From Ceratorhiza oryzae-sativae (Eukaryota > Basidiomycota > Agaricomycetes > Cantharellales > Ceratobasidiaceae), in NCBI GenBank assembly GCA_030998015.1, contig JARWMV010000252.1, positions 372,001 through 436,000 of the forward strand: a stretch of 64,000 nt of DNA, read 5' to 3'. Within the stretch, counting starts at the first letter, position 1, and the number at the start of each line of letters is the position of its first letter. The position numbers and the translations under genes were made by a program. Positions 22,264 through 38,720 of this stretch are shown in pieces. The notes beneath the pieces were generated by a model that saw nothing but the letters and a program-made list of their open reading frames with translations, was not told the origin of the DNA and ran no database searches.

Positions 22264-24749
22264 CTACGACCGCTGCTGCAATCTCCACATCTCCGCCACC
22301 GCTTCCGAAGCCGTCAGTCGCTCCGCCGGCTCCGGCCGCCAACACCGTTCCATCAACCGCCAGAGCGCGTCGGCCGTCGTCTGATCCAAGCCCACCGCAG
22401 TCCGGGCCAGCAGTCCGTCGCGCGGCCGTGCTGGAAGAACGCCCCCGATGATATCCAGCATCACTTGGGTGTCGCGCCGCCGGTGTGCATACGGCGGTTG
22501 AGCCGTCATCGCTTCCAGCGCGGTCATCCCCCATGACCACATATCCGTCTCCCGCGTCACCGTCACGTGTTCCTCTGGCCCGTCTTCTTCGCCCTCGGGG
22601 CTGGTGGCAAGCGCGTCGGCATAGGTGCATGCCGGAAGCGGCGGCGGCGTGGGCAACAGCAACTCGCGCGCCATCCACCTCGTCGCACCTGCCACGCCCA
22701 GCTGCTGAGAGACAGGCGTAAGCGTAAGTCCCTCCAAGACCTGCAAACCTAATCAGCCTCGCGCGCGTAAGCATATAGCCTGTACACACGCACCCGTGCC
22801 AGCCCGAAATCCGTAATGCATGCCGACCCGTTGTCTGCAATCAACACGTTTGCCTAGAGCAAGCACGCATCCCAAATTAGCTCAAATTCCATCCACCGCC
22901 GATGGTAAAACAGCCCACCAGCCGCAGATCACCATGGATCACCGCCGGTGTGCGTAGATGTAAATATTCCAATCCCTGCGCGATTTCGAGCATCTGTTCG
23001 TTCCCAATCAGCCGAACCGGATGTAAAGCAGAGTCCACAATGAGCTCACCAGTTTGACTCGTCCCGTTCCGTCTTGGCTCCTTACCCACCCCGCAGCGTC
23101 CCCGCGCTCCATAAACGGGCTGACCAAATACACGTCGCCCCGATCGACCCAGACGCCCAAGAAGGCATGAACATGCTCGTGCATAAGCTGGCGCCAGATC
23201 CGGGCCTCGCGTTGGAATGCTCGCGCTGCATCCCCACCGGGGCAGATTGTGCCATTGTCCCCTTCATCTCCCTCCTTATCCCCATCCTCGCTGTTTTTCC
23301 TCGACGAAACACTCATTCGCCTCACCGTCGCTCCACTCCGACGCCCAACGTTCCGCACCAGCTTCAGCGCCACTGGCAAACCCAACCACATCCCGCGCCA
23401 AATGTCGCTCTGCCCGCCTCGAACAAACGGATACGTATCTCGTCGGGTAATCTCATGCGCGAGATCGGTCAGAGGCGGTAAGAGCCTCGTCCGCCGATGA
23501 ATACCGAGCATCGCTTCGAGGTACGGCTCGGTCAACGCCCGAGGGGTCGCATGGATTTTCTGTCATCATCATCAGCCCGAGAGAACGAGCAGCACGACAA
23601 GCACAAGCTTACCCGCTGAAGATGCTGCATAAATCGTTGGACCACCGCCTTGTCTTCTTGTTTCAGCCTATCCAAATCCCCCGCCGTCCGGCATATAATC
23701 CCAAGCGTTACATCCAACGCAGCGAGATCCAACGTGCGCGCCCTCTCGTATCGCGCATTCCATGCCCCCAGGTCGATCAGTTCCTAAACCGAACAACGGT
23801 TGTCAGCTACACAGCCACGCTGCCCAGTCCGATATTGTTTCCTCGCTTTGCAACGTTGAATTTGCTGGCAGAGACAAGACTCGGATACTGAGAAAATAAG
23901 AAACATTATACGTACCTGAAAATCTCTCGCCATGAAATACAATTGTGTATGATGGTCCGTCACATCCCCCTTGATCTCGTTTTCGCGCAGGTACCCTCCA
24001 TTCGACTCAGTGTCGCCCATTCCACAGCAAATCCGCGTACTTTTCGTATGTATCTGTATTTGAATAAAGTCAACGCTATAATCCACGCAATGAATCCGTA
24101 GGGGGGTAGGGACGTACGCTTTGATCGCATCGAGACTGAACCCAATCTCCGACCTCCAGTCCAACGCGCCGCCTAGCTCCCTCAGCGCAACGTCGTGCAA
24201 CTCGACCGCACTCGATCGGACATGCTCGATTTGATGCTACGTCATACATATCTCCGTCGTCCTTTCTCTTTCCCTTGATAGACGCACCAAAAAAAAAGAA
24301 ACTCACTTGGTGAACCTGAAACGGTAAACCGGCTGGCCACCCGAATGTGATGAAAAACTCTTCGTCGGGGGTGTTTCCGCGGGGAGCTTTGGGCCTTAGA
24401 CCTACACCAAACGAGCTGGGGCCAGGAAGAGGAATCTCGAGCTCATGGCCGGTCGTCCCGCACAGCGCGCGAAACGCAAAACACCCAAACGGCATTCAAC
24501 TTGAATTAGCAAGAAGAAAGGGGGGGGGATATTGGTCACCTGGACCTCCCGGGGCCAGGATTGCGGAGGGTGGGGGGAAAAGTCGGTGGGAGAGAGCTTC
24601 AGGAGGAATTCTGATGGCAAGTCATTCGGCCATCGCCATTCCACGCGAGGTTGTCCGGCGATTATATCGCGGATCGCTATACTAAGTAAGCGCCCGTGGT
24701 TGTCGGGACCGCTGCACCGCCATGAGGCTGGGGCTGGGATGTCATCCAT
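22264..24749 (-). CDS. TKL-type protein kinase with an N-terminal extension
   Basis: Serine/threonine or dual-specificity kinase of the tyrosine-kinase-like group common in Agaricomycetes. The kinase domain starts near 23430: glycine loop FVRGGQSDIWRG and catalytic lysine in VALKLVRN. Then come REARIWRQLMHEHVHAFLG, the hinge side LVSPFMERGDAAG, and the catalytic loop AVIHGDLR, where Gly replaces the Arg of HRD. ANVLI and ITDFGLAR (metal-binding Asp) follow, then GATRWMARELL, where the usual APE is ARE. Later are DMWSWGMTALEAMTAQPPYA and RCWRPEPAERLTASEAVAEM. The N-terminal 350 or so residues are unrecognised and helical. The most likely start is ATG 24749 (MDDIPAPASWRC). Reading from it into ELEIPLPGPSSFGVG requires one missing base near 24447; otherwise translation could start at ATG 24495. 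The F-box gene lies next to it on the same strand. Confidence 0.75.
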
Positions 24750-25119
24750 ATAAAGTCGACACCCTTACGAGTGCGTAATATGAACATTGTACGCAGCTCA
24801 ATTTTTTATCGAATCGTTCAATTGAAGCAACAACCCTTGCAGACAGGTTGGCGAGGGTGCAGTTCACCCCTGAAATCGCTGTTAAAAATAAACGTATGTT
24901 GCATTCGAGACGTGGCAGAAACTTTGTACCGGTTCCTGAACGACGGCCGTTATGGTAGAAGCAAACGGTTTAGATTAAATGTCCTATTGTTGCTGCCTCA
25001 GAACTACACGAGAGTTTCATCCCAGAAACAAGGAGAAAATTGCATAGCAAACATCAATGTTGTGGTGCATGGGAAGAATCACTGAAACATATTCAAAACA
25101 CCAAAATCGAGCATACATG
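24750..25119. other. Intergenic between kinase and F-box gene 2
   Basis: Promoter side of the kinase gene and 3' flank of the next minus-strand gene. No gene supported. Confidence 0.4.
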
Positions 25120-26980
25120 CTACCAAGAAAAAGGTACTTCAATCTCCTCGTCCGGGTAGCTATTACAGACAACGAGGGGGAAAGCGGCCTCCCAATAGTC
25201 GGTGGGATTGTTCTTGGGGTTGAAGTCACAAAAGGTCACCTTGGGTATGGTTACACGTAGTGTTCCTGAGAGCTCGACACGCCCTGGATAACGCAAAGAA
25301 TGTGTGTCACCCTGGTTAGGCCAATGCACCTCTAGGCTCTCTATCGGCTTCAAAGCCACTAGCTCTTCTAGGAAAGGCACAAAATGCTCGCAGCCTATCA
25401 AATAGAGCCTCGTAGCTGTGGCCAAGGATCAACGGTAGCCCTAGAAGGATTAGGGTTCGAGTTTACAAGGTTTTGGAAAGTGCCGTTGAGAAACAATCTA
25501 CATTTTCGAGAGCTAGGGTTTGGAGACGAGGAATGGGGGTGAATATCGAGGCAAGGGGAGTTTGCTCGCAGCGCTTCGAGCGGATATGAAGTTTCTTCAC
25601 ATTCGAGCGAGCAAAGAAAGACTGGACGATTGAAACGCTTTCTGAAGCGGAATGTCTCGGTTCAAGCATGAGACTCATTGAAAGGGAAGCTGACCCGCCG
25701 CTGATCAACGGAAGGACATAGAGTGTGTCGCAGCCGGCTCGGTCTTCCCAGTTGGCTTGTATAGACAGCACCTCCAGACAGTTTAGTTGGACCGGGGTAA
25801 ACTCCCAATCTTGGGTGATCTCAACGGGGAGGCCAACGAGCTTCAAGGAGCGTAGTTTAGGGCTTGCTGATAAAATTTCAAGCATCGTGAGCTGGTCCAA
25901 GCGAAAATCTGAAACACAGTTATACATGTGTAGTTCGGTCAACCCATGGTGGATCCCAGTGTTGAACGGAATAAGGGCCTCATGCAAATGGAGAGTTTGC
26001 AAAGAGTCGAAAAACGATTGAAACGCATTCGTTGAAGCCAGACTACACACCTGAGACTGAGAAGACGCAGGGCGGATGGGCACCGAGTTGGTGGAATGAG
26101 TGTGGTCTATTGACAAAACTTTGGCCGAACGCATTGTGCCCCAGGTAACCCAGAGGGAGACCAATTCATTAAGATACGGTTCTAATGCGCATCGAGAGAC
26201 TATGTCCAACCCATACACTCGTGGCATTAGGGGCTGTAAAAACGCAACCAAACGAGAGAACCCATGTATTGGAAATTCCTCGCCCACACGCCTTTTGCCC
26301 TGACAGCGTTCGAAAATATGGATATACAGGCCGGAAGATGACGCGCGAGCTGCCCGAGATTCCATACTCGAATACCGTAGTTCATTGCCTACAGTAGATT
26401 TGGTTATGTCAATATCGATGTGGGACCAAAGCGATGATACAGAGTATGCGACCTGTCGCCATGAACTGCAGACGCTTGAAACAACTTCAGGCGCTAAAGC
26501 GGATTCATCATGCCAGCAAGAATAGCAAGCAAGGTTGAAGATGGTGGCTAGAATTTCTTCGGGCAGTTTGTTAATCGGAGAAAACATTCCGGACTCATTT
26601 AGAACCTTTGTCAAAATATGACGCGTTGTTTTGACCTTTTCTCGTCGAGTTCTAGGGATGCTAACTGGCTGTCGAGTTCCACAAGCCCTTGCTTAAATGG
26701 GCTGAAAGAGCTTGACTGCTGGCCGGGAGAGGATCGGAACACGGAATCAAACGCGGAGGACTTGAGGAGAAATTCTTCGATCGCCCGTGAAAGATTCGCT
26801 CGAGCAGAAAGCCACTCCTGAAAAGCTATAGTGTAGGCATCAGTGGGCAGGGTGTCCTATGGTTTCGGTGTCGTTTGTAGGTTCGATGGAGGTTAGCATG
26901 ATCTAATATGTTTCGTGTCTCGTACTGACTATTAACATCCGATCCATTGAACGCTCGAGCTTATGAAAGGATTCAGTCAT
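25120..26980 (-). CDS. F-box/leucine-rich-type protein (apparent frameshifts)
   Basis: Typical Agaricomycete F-box protein. A short first exon from ATG 26980 (MTESFHKLERSMDRMLI) leads to a helical segment (FLLKSSAFDSVFRSSPG, LVELDSQLASLELDEK). The F-box-like motif follows (SPINKLPEEILATIFNLAC, VSSVCSSWRQVAYSVSSLW), then an LRR-like array (LTELHMYNC, LDQLTMLEILSASPKLRSL, LQTLALENVDC, TRLYLIGCEHFVPFLEEL). The frame breaks three times (near 26638, 25492 and 25403). Each break is repaired by one extra base in an A or T run, so the gene is probably intact in the organism. The C-terminus ends EEIEVPFSW. The predicted role is SCF substrate recognition; the substrate is unknown. Confidence 0.65.
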
Positions 26981-27352
26981 GGTCGCGACTCCGAGGTCCA
27001 GTGAATCTTGGATTTGCAAAGGTCCAGGACAACATATTACGAAACTGACATTTCTGTTGGCTATTCAGTAAACGGTCATTCAATAAAGCCGAGGAAGCGA
27101 TTATCGACAAATCTGTGGGACGAGCAAACCTCAAGTGAAAGAGTACACACCAGAAAGTGACACACTACCGCTCTGAGTGGCTCAGTCAAGTATAGTGTTA
27201 GGCCAGGTGTTTGTTGATGGATTTATCTTGCAAGGGACGCGGCCCACCACTCAGGTTCGTGGCACAGACCATGAGAAGAGGATAGGATGTATGGAAATTG
27301 TGGATATAGTTAAAACGCGATATTGGTTCATAAGCATGGTACTACAAGTTGC
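26981..27352. other. Intergenic between F-box gene 2 and xylanase A
   Basis: Promoter side of the F-box gene and 3' flank of xylanase A. No gene supported. Confidence 0.4.
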
Positions 27353-29139
<1,787 letters not shown>

Positions 29140-30166
29140 TATATAGAAACGATTGTTGCCTGATGCTGGCGGAGAGCTTCAGGAAGATTGTGCGAATAAA
29201 ACATCCTTTTATACTGGCATGGAAACAATACGCAGCGGGTTAAAGTTGACGCTAGCACCGAGGTCGATGCGAAATTCAAGCGCTTGGCTCACGCGGTGCG
29301 AGAATCCGAATCCCATTCGGATGCGTAATTATCGCAGATCCCCAAAAAAAATGTCTTCGCTTTTGGTCGCTGGTCCAAAAGTCGCCTAAGTAATGCCATG
29401 GGGTTTTGGAGAAGGAGGACACAGGGCAATTGATTCTTCTTCGCTGTCATGCTTAATATAAAGCGAGTCACGGGGTCAAGTTTCAACAGTCTAGCCTGTT
29501 CGCAGAGTACTACATTATCCCCATTTGTCAGACCCGTACCGAACATTTCGGATCTCTATTTTCGCGAGCCGACTAGGTCTAACCAGATGCAAGCCGCAAG
29601 TCTTGCCGAACGGCAGTTAGTCGCGTTCAGATAAGCGAATTTGTACTCGAGCTGACTGTGATATTTTAGGCGGCGAGAGCTGGGGTTCTTAGGCAGCGAA
29701 TTATGACTTGGGTCGTGAAATATAGTAAACGTTCGTAGATAAATGAGCTAGTTCGACGTGCTGTTGACACAATGGAGGTGTCTGGTACTGCATCAAAGGG
29801 GAAAACAAACGATGTCCAAGATATAGATTGGATGTGTGCATGAAAAAGCTGAGGGCCATTCATGATGGGTGTATCAGATAGCCGGCCTGCTACGATCTTC
29901 GGATGAGGCAATTTTCGGTGCTCACGGCGCCAGGGTGCGGGATTACTCTCAAGGAGTTATGAGGGAGCGTAGACGGAGATGTGTAAATAACAAAGTCGGT
30001 TTTGGTGAAGGGCATACATGAGGTTGGCAGGCCATAATGCGCTCATATAAGTTCTAAATCCTTCGATGGTAAAGGATATGCTATACGGTTGGACGCGCAG
30101 GCCTTGAGAGATCGGTGTAAAGCAAGCACAGTGTATTCTTTCCGTAGTGCATATAACCATGTATAT
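29140..30166. other. Intergenic between the two xylanase genes
   Basis: About 1 kb holding the promoter of xylanase A and the 3' flank of copy B. No open frame with recognisable domains. Confidence 0.4.
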
Positions 30167-31934
<1,768 letters not shown>

Positions 31935-34293
31935 ATGAGAACGAATTCCGAATGGGAGAAAATATTCACAGAAGAGATGGATGCGAGAGACTCAAGATGC
32001 AGCGCCTTATACTTTTGCCGGCATCACTATAAATGCCACTCAAGTTGTCGGGGAAGAGTGGACATGAACGACTATGACAAGTCCGAAATAGCTACGAGAT
32101 TATTGCGGTCGGATATTTTTTATCCTAATATTGAATATGATGCACGGTTGCAAACCAACGAGAGAAAGCCACATGGCCAGATTGGAAGAACTGTTGCTAG
32201 CATAATAGCCAGCCAGGCGAGAGCACGAGACTGCCTTCTTACTGGCAGAAGGTGGCTCGGGGACTGATCGGAATTCGCAAGCGATAAAACAACTCAAGGG
32301 AATAAAAATATACTCTAGTTATTGTCACAAGGTCAATCGATGTTTTATGGCGATAGCGTTTCGCGCGCAAGATCCACCAGCTGCGGGGTGGTGGCCGCAG
32401 CTAGTCATTGGATGGAGCAAACATTGGATGGAGCAAAATCGACCGATTTCTGGGATTTAAACGCTGGAGAATCTTGGTTGCCAACCCTTTGCATGGTATA
32501 TCGCCCTCCCTCGCGTGCGAGCCGAGACAAACCAGCAGGAAGCGTGATGGCAGTGGGCGAGATATCAAATAGGTCACGTGCTTCGCTCTTTTTTTTTTTT
32601 GCATACAATTTAACGTGCTACTCACGTACTCGCTCATCATGGCGCAATATAAACCCATATACCACAGTACTACTCGTGGTGATGTAAAAAAAACAGAGTG
32701 TGTTCGCAGCGTTCAAACACATAGTTAAAAGAGCCCGCGTGCCGCAATGCCCGTGCCAAGACTTGGATGAGCTTCTCCTTGCAAGCCACCATCCAACTTA
32801 CTGACTAGGACCTCGTTCATCTAGCACGCTCAATATTTCATTTCTGGCCTGCGCCTGCCACATTCTGAGCTTGAAAAAGCCAATTTTATACTACTGCTAC
32901 TAACGCTGTTCCTTAAAGCTGCACGAAACGTGCACAACGCCGAAGACCTGAATCATACCACGCAATGAACGGCGTTTCCGCCTTGATGAAAATATCTTCA
33001 ATTCAGCAAGGTATCATTTGTCCAAATCCGGGATAAAAAAATATCAACACTTCTGCTTATTTATCTACACTACCTTGTCTATTCTACACGCAAAAACTGA
33101 TGATGCGACCATGAGCTGCACCTGAGAGGCCATTTGACACCCGCCAGCTGGTCTGCGCGTCGATCGTACACACGCTACAAACTAACGGTGAGTTTTTTCA
33201 CTGGATTTCTACTCCTTGGACACCTTTGTATTTCACTCTACGCGCTCGTTATCGCACAAATAAACGTGATTGTATGCGCCAACGTCAAGAAAAAGAACCT
33301 GCGCGGCAAATTTGCCCTGGAGGCCAAATTTACTCGAGCGCTGGATCACGCGTTCGTTGAGAGATGCGCTGCATTGAAGTGACCCGCAACAACTGGGTGA
33401 GTTCGTTGGGGAAGTTTATGGGCTAAAAAAGGATAATCGAAAGCCTACTCGAGCGAGAATGACACGCGTCTGTCTACTCGAGCAGAGGCTGTCAGAGAGA
33501 CGAGTGGCTCTCCTTTGTATAACGCATGGTTAATATTTTTATTCGTCATTCACACTTGAATCTTTTGGAGCAATCTACCCTATCATTCACAAATATCTAC
33601 AAATCTCCTTGATATCTTTACCCGTTACACTAAGCAAAATAAAAGGCGTGACAACATAGTGCGAATCTAAGTCCCTGCCCTGACATATGCCTATTCTAGT
33701 TGCATAGATATCGGTATTTTTGTCAAGAATAGCAACAACAGAGTATACCAGGCCGCCCATGTGTTAGTGGGTTGAGAGGCGGAAAGCCGGCAGTTGGCAC
33801 CTGCAGGTTCATTTAGCATATATCCCCAAGCTTGATCCAGGCATTTGTTCATCCTCAAGTAATCTACCAGGGATTCATTATCGAATCCGAGACTGAAAGC
33901 CGTCTGCTGGGTGATGCAAGGTTGGGTGGGTCGCATGTACGCTATTGTATGTGAAAGCTTTTTGCTAGCATATATGCTACGAGACTTGAGGCGATGCATC
34001 TCGGGTAGCCTTGCTCCACCCGTCTAATCATAACAGATGCATATAACACGCTACGGCTTTGTACAGGATTGAATACCGCTTCATGTTGCCAGATAACCGG
34101 AGCCAAATCAGGACATATTAATCGTTCGTCAAATATGTGACATTCTCATATACATCACGACCCCAGACAAGAATGAAGGGTGGAATAGAGTCAAAAAAAA
34201 TTGAGCGAGAATTGCGCCATGGAGGCGATCACAATACTCAATCCCGCCAGACCAAATCCGTAACCGCGTTCTCGCAAGCCTCCAGCCCAGTGC
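31935..34293. other. Gene-poor stretch upstream of xylanase B
   Basis: About 2.4 kb, AT-rich in parts, with a poly-T run near 32590. Possible frames at 33134-33382 (plus) and 33691-33999 (minus, ending in a hydrophobic WYTLLLLFLT segment) show no domain or conserved motif. The latter might be a fragment of a GPI-anchored protein, but this cannot be shown. Confidence 0.35.
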
Positions 34294-36155
34294 TCACAGC
34301 ACCTTCGTTGTCTTCGCACAAACATCATGTCCAACATCCTCCAAAATCTCCCATCTTACACGTCCCTTTTCGTCAATAATCTCCTCCCACAAACGCTCCT
34401 GCGCATCACGCCAGCTCGAATCCTTCGACATTCGCTCACCGCTAGAAAGGACGATCGTGGGGCGGCGCGACGGATACTGCGTTCACTTTCGAGCAGGTCA
34501 CGGAAGCTTGCGCTCTGACGATTATGCGCGAGGTATTGTTCTTGAAGAAGTGTGCTGAGGAGGCGTGGGTTTTGCCAAGCCGTGTGTTGAAGGAGGTTGC
34601 CGAGAACACGCGACGCTCGAGGGGTGTGATTCTTGATAAGGGATGTAATACGAGAAAGTCCAAGCGGTGCTGTAAGGATAGGAAGATGGGTGTTGAAGAA
34701 TGTGCTACGACGCGCCGGCGTGAGGAAGAAAGTATGGGAGGTTTCCGAATCGATGTAAACTAGCGAGTGGACTGTTTCGGGGTGGCGAGAAGCAAACAAA
34801 CGGGTCAGGAGTCTAAATAATCTGGTTAGAAACGATAGTAATACAAATATAAAGTGCTCACCCCCCATATCCGGCACCAACGAGTACATAGGGCCCCTCT
34901 TCCCCATTATGTTCAAGAGCTTGCCATAATGCATCAGATACGCGACCCATTTCAGCTGAAGCACCGTTGTCGGAGAACCCATATCTGCAAACTCTAGCTT
35001 AGCCCAGGAACACAACACAGATCAACTCAAAATCTTACCCGGGTCGATCCCAGACGCATACGCGACCGACCTTTCCTGTTTCGCGCAGATCAACAACCCA
35101 TTCTCCGCCGAGACTCCCCGGAACCCCTCGCATAGATTCATACAAAACAGTAGGAACAGCCCGAACCTTCTCTCGGCCTTTGCCACTCTTAACTTTGGTG
35201 GTGTTGAATAGGCTCGGGGGAGGCGTCATGGAAGTCGGGCCGGAACATGAGAGGTGTACTTTGTATGACCAATTATTGTCTGGCTGAACACTATGTAGCC
35301 TCGAGTTCCGGAATGGCAATGGGACCGAAGAGTCAACTGCTGTAAGACATATGTCGAAAGTGATAAGCTAGTAGTGTGGTAACGTTAAATCTCAACTCTA
35401 GGCTCTAGGTTGTTCAAACTCACGAAGAGAGCTATACTGGTCAAAAAGATGAGGACGAAGGACAGGATGACCTTGATCGCTCGAGCTGCGCGGTTAGACC
35501 AATAGTTTTCTTGAGCAACATACAACCGCGCCCTCAGATCCGCCTCGCGAACCGTTTCCGCAGCATGTCGAATAGGTGCACCCTCCTTGTGACGAGCACT
35601 GTTAACTAGATAGTTTGCCCCGATCGAAGCGGCGGCGGATAGGATGGCAAGGCCGCATGCTGCAAGAGTGAGAGCAGACTCTTGGCGTCGAAGCTGCTTG
35701 ACTGCAGCGAGCAGAACAATATCAAAGAGCAGTAGGGAAAGTGAGATGAATAGCGAAACTCGGGTTAAGGCGGAAGGTGTCCCGAAGAGCGCCACAGCGG
35801 ATAATGATATCCAAGCTGAAACGAACGCGAACCACGGTGGAAGCAAACGAGAACCCCGGTGAGGAGGCAGAAGGTGGGCTAATGAAGACATCCCCGTATT
35901 AACGAGTAAAAAGACCAGTGCAATTGTGGATACGGCCGCGAGAAAGGCCAGAAACACGAAGACGATCCGAACGGCCCAGACGTCATAATACAAACGCTGA
36001 GATCCCGGAATACGGTGGTTTCGTGAATGGTTCGGGGACGGTGAAATTAGCGCGGTGGTTTCCGTTGGTGGATGTTCATCACGGCCATTGCCGTGGTGGT
36101 CATGGCGGTTGCTGTAAGTTGCCTCACCGTAGTTTGAGCTGGACGGGGCTGCCAT
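34294..36155 (-). CDS. Multi-pass membrane protein fused to an alpha/beta hydrolase domain
   Basis: The N-terminal half from ATG 36155 has a polar head (THETTALISPSP-like, Ser/His-rich). At least five hydrophobic helices follow (IVFVFLAFLAAVSTIALVFL, WFAFVSAWISLSAVALFG, LFISLSLLLFDIVLLAAV, AACGLAILSAAASIGANYL, VILSFVLIFLTSIALFV). The C-terminal half is an alpha/beta hydrolase: LRETGKVGRVCVWDRPGYGF, the nucleophile-elbow region YVLVGAGYG (with an intron there), PETVHSLVYIDSE, and EDVGHDVC carrying a candidate catalytic His. The elbow reads GxGxG and I see no Ser at the usual position, so catalysis is uncertain. Near 34477 one missing A restores ERKYPSRRPTIVLSSGERM; another break lies near 35370. 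Agaricomycetes have similar membrane hydrolases; the substrate is unknown. Confidence 0.6.
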
Positions 36156-36998
36156 GGTTGACCGAGGGATGGTGGTGGAACGGTCTAGAGGAGGCCGATT
36201 TCCCAGGGGGTCGAAATAGCCGCAACGAAATGACGCTTCATGTGCGTCATGGTCGGGTCATGCAAACCTGTGGCGGCTCACGTGACACCGCCACAGCAGC
36301 ATGGATGTTGTCCTCAACCACTGGGAGAAAGACAAACATTTACTACTCGCACAAATTATGCTCAGCATATTGCATATTAGCTCCAAGCTTTCGGCAATTG
36401 TTGCTTTCCTTAGAGGTCTCCGCTCGAAAATAGGCCCAAACCGCCACCACGCCACCTCTATACATTTGAGGGCAGCATGATCGGTTTGTTAAATATAAAT
36501 AGAGATTTGGGGAGCACACGTTGAAGAGCCAAAACACATGCCAGCAGGACACCTGGTCGTTCGCGGTTAGTCCAAACACCCAATATTGCCCAATCCTTCC
36601 CACCTACAAATTGGCGAAAGGGGCCTTAATTCAGAGGCGGCATACACCAAGGTCTACTGTTAGGACTTCGATATCGATTGAAAGGGCGCACACGAACGAT
36701 CCTCCTGAGAAGACGGTCCCCCAAAATACATGTAACAAGCACTCGGTGATGCACTCCTGTACAACTTCGAAACCCTCATGTGTGATAGTAAAAGTGCAGT
36801 TTCATCTACCTGTGCTGAAGAAGCCTTGGATGCTCGAATTCCAAACCCCATCTCTGGCGTTACTGTATCAGGAAGGTCAGATGCCGACAGCGACCATTGG
36901 TCGCCACCATAATCACACGAAGCATGAAGCTGAAACAGGAAGAAAATGTATTCGATATCAACATGTAATGAATGATACGATAAGGAATGTGCGACAAT
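36156..36998. other. Intergenic between hydrolase and UBA3
   Basis: Promoter region of the hydrolase gene and 3' flank of UBA3. No gene supported. Confidence 0.4.
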
Positions 36999-38720
36999 TC
37001 ATGAGGGGGTGTAATTTACCCTCAGGGTTAGGTTAAACGGCAGAGTTATTGCAGTCACCACGATGTCACCACCAGCAGGAACAAGGTCGGACAACCTTTT
37101 CTCAAGGTTTGGTCGTGTGGCCTGCTCCAGTTGCGGAGGTGCCTGCAGATAGATGCTCTTGCCGGCCGAGGATAGACTCGGCTTCTTGATTTGCCTGAAG
37201 TTCCATTGGGCCTGTTTCAGGTCCAGTCAGGGGACTAGAGTGGACATTACTCACACATCCTGTTTTTCCTGCAACCACTCAATAAATTGATCAACCGTCC
37301 ATTCACTTTTGACTGTTATGTCGAGGACATCTCCACCGCATACAGGACAATCATTTCGTTTTTCGTGTTCGAATGTATAAGAGTAAACTCCCTCAGTGCC
37401 GATGACCATGAAGTAGTTGTTGAGATATGGGGCACAACCAGTCACAATCTTCAGGGCCTCGTTACAGCACGAAGCTACAAACGATGATTACATAAACCAC
37501 TGTATCGTATGGGAACAAAGGAACTCACCTGCAACAATTGCATTCGTCGAAGCAATCGCTGGAATAATGTTCTTTACGACGCCTTGCGTAAGAGACCAGG
37601 TAACGCCTTCGATATTGAAATCCTTAGCGCGTGCAGACGCGACTTGATAGAGCCACCCAATATGTTCGGGGTCGTCCGTATCCATCTTCTTGTCTGATCT
37701 CTGATGTGTTAGTGTTGACTTAGCATGCGCCAAAGGCTTACCTCCGTGCACCCGAGGCCATTCCAAAACACTGGCCCATTCGATACAGTGCTCCGGAAGT
37801 CTAGGCGTGTTGGCAATTGTGCAATCGGAAAGGCAGTTGGCTTATTGAGCATGTCGAGTGAACATTCGTAGCAAGACGATATAGTGGGAAAGATGACTCG
37901 GGCCTGACCCCTGAAGCCTAAGCACCGCCGAAAAAGCATGATCATGAAACACTATTGTTTGACGATAGTATTGTGTGCGTACCTTCAGTCCCACCATCAA
38001 TCATCGGTTTCAGGCTCTCGGGATTCTCTGGATCAACCATGTTTACTAGTGTTGCATTGATCCACCGCCGAGCCTCAACAGAATCCAGACCACAGATCAC
38101 CAGGGTGAACTGCATATAGTAATCTTCGTCCTTGTCCTGGATTTTGCCGTAATACCTTCCATGTCAAAAACGCGAATCAGGGAGTATGCAGCATCAGGAT
38201 TCTACCCGGCTACCTTTCAGAGCTTAGGGTAACTCACGGGGTGACTTTAACACCTGGGACACGATTCATTACATATTCGGCAGCCACCGTGGCCTTGGGC
38301 TTTCCAACGTCTTTTGGCCTGAATATCCGGAGACATCATTAATCAAATGATCGCGACGAAACATCTCTGGACTCCAACTGACATACCTGAATAAGAACTG
38401 CCTGTTCAGATTGCTAATATCGATCGTATCCATATCAATAACATGGATATCTTTGAAGCCCAACAACGCGAGGTTTGGGAGAATCTCGCATCCCAAGCCA
38501 CCTGCTCCAATTACTAGCACCTTGCATTTGTCTCGCAGGAATTCTTTTGTCTGACCGGAGATAATTAATAGACAAAGGCGATGGTTGGAGATGTGTCACC
38601 AACCGTGTCTCCTGGCACAAACGCTTCATCCGTCCGGGGCCCAGGGCGGTCCAGTATTTGATCCATATGACTCCACCGCCCTTCCCACTGGGCTTCTAGG
38701 CCGGCGGCGGCAGTCGACAT
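36999..38720 (-). CDS. UBA3: NEDD8-activating enzyme E1 catalytic subunit
   Basis: Catalytic subunit of the E1 that adenylates NEDD8/Rub1 and passes it to Ubc12 for cullin neddylation. ATG 38720 begins [16 protein letters not shown]. The nucleotide-binding core is clear: [78 protein letters not shown]. The zinc-binding [18 protein letters not shown] is followed by the active-site segment; one T is missing at about 37823, after which the frame reads [16 protein letters not shown]. The crossover region has [20 protein letters not shown] and NDCPVCGG, and the C-terminal ubiquitin-fold domain ends [11 protein letters not shown]. All other parts are in frame. Confidence 0.9.

Noticed and set aside
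21926..22840. Minus-strand open frame of 304 codons overlapping the kinase
   Set aside because: It reads the kinase exons in a wrong frame and has no domain; the kinase motifs lie in the neighbouring frame.
33691..33999. C-terminal fragment of a GPI-anchored protein
   Set aside because: Only the hydrophobic end supports it; no upstream exon or signal peptide could be linked.
36999..38720. UBA3 as a pseudogene
   Set aside because: Only one single-base gap in a T run; all other motifs are intact, so sequence error is likelier.
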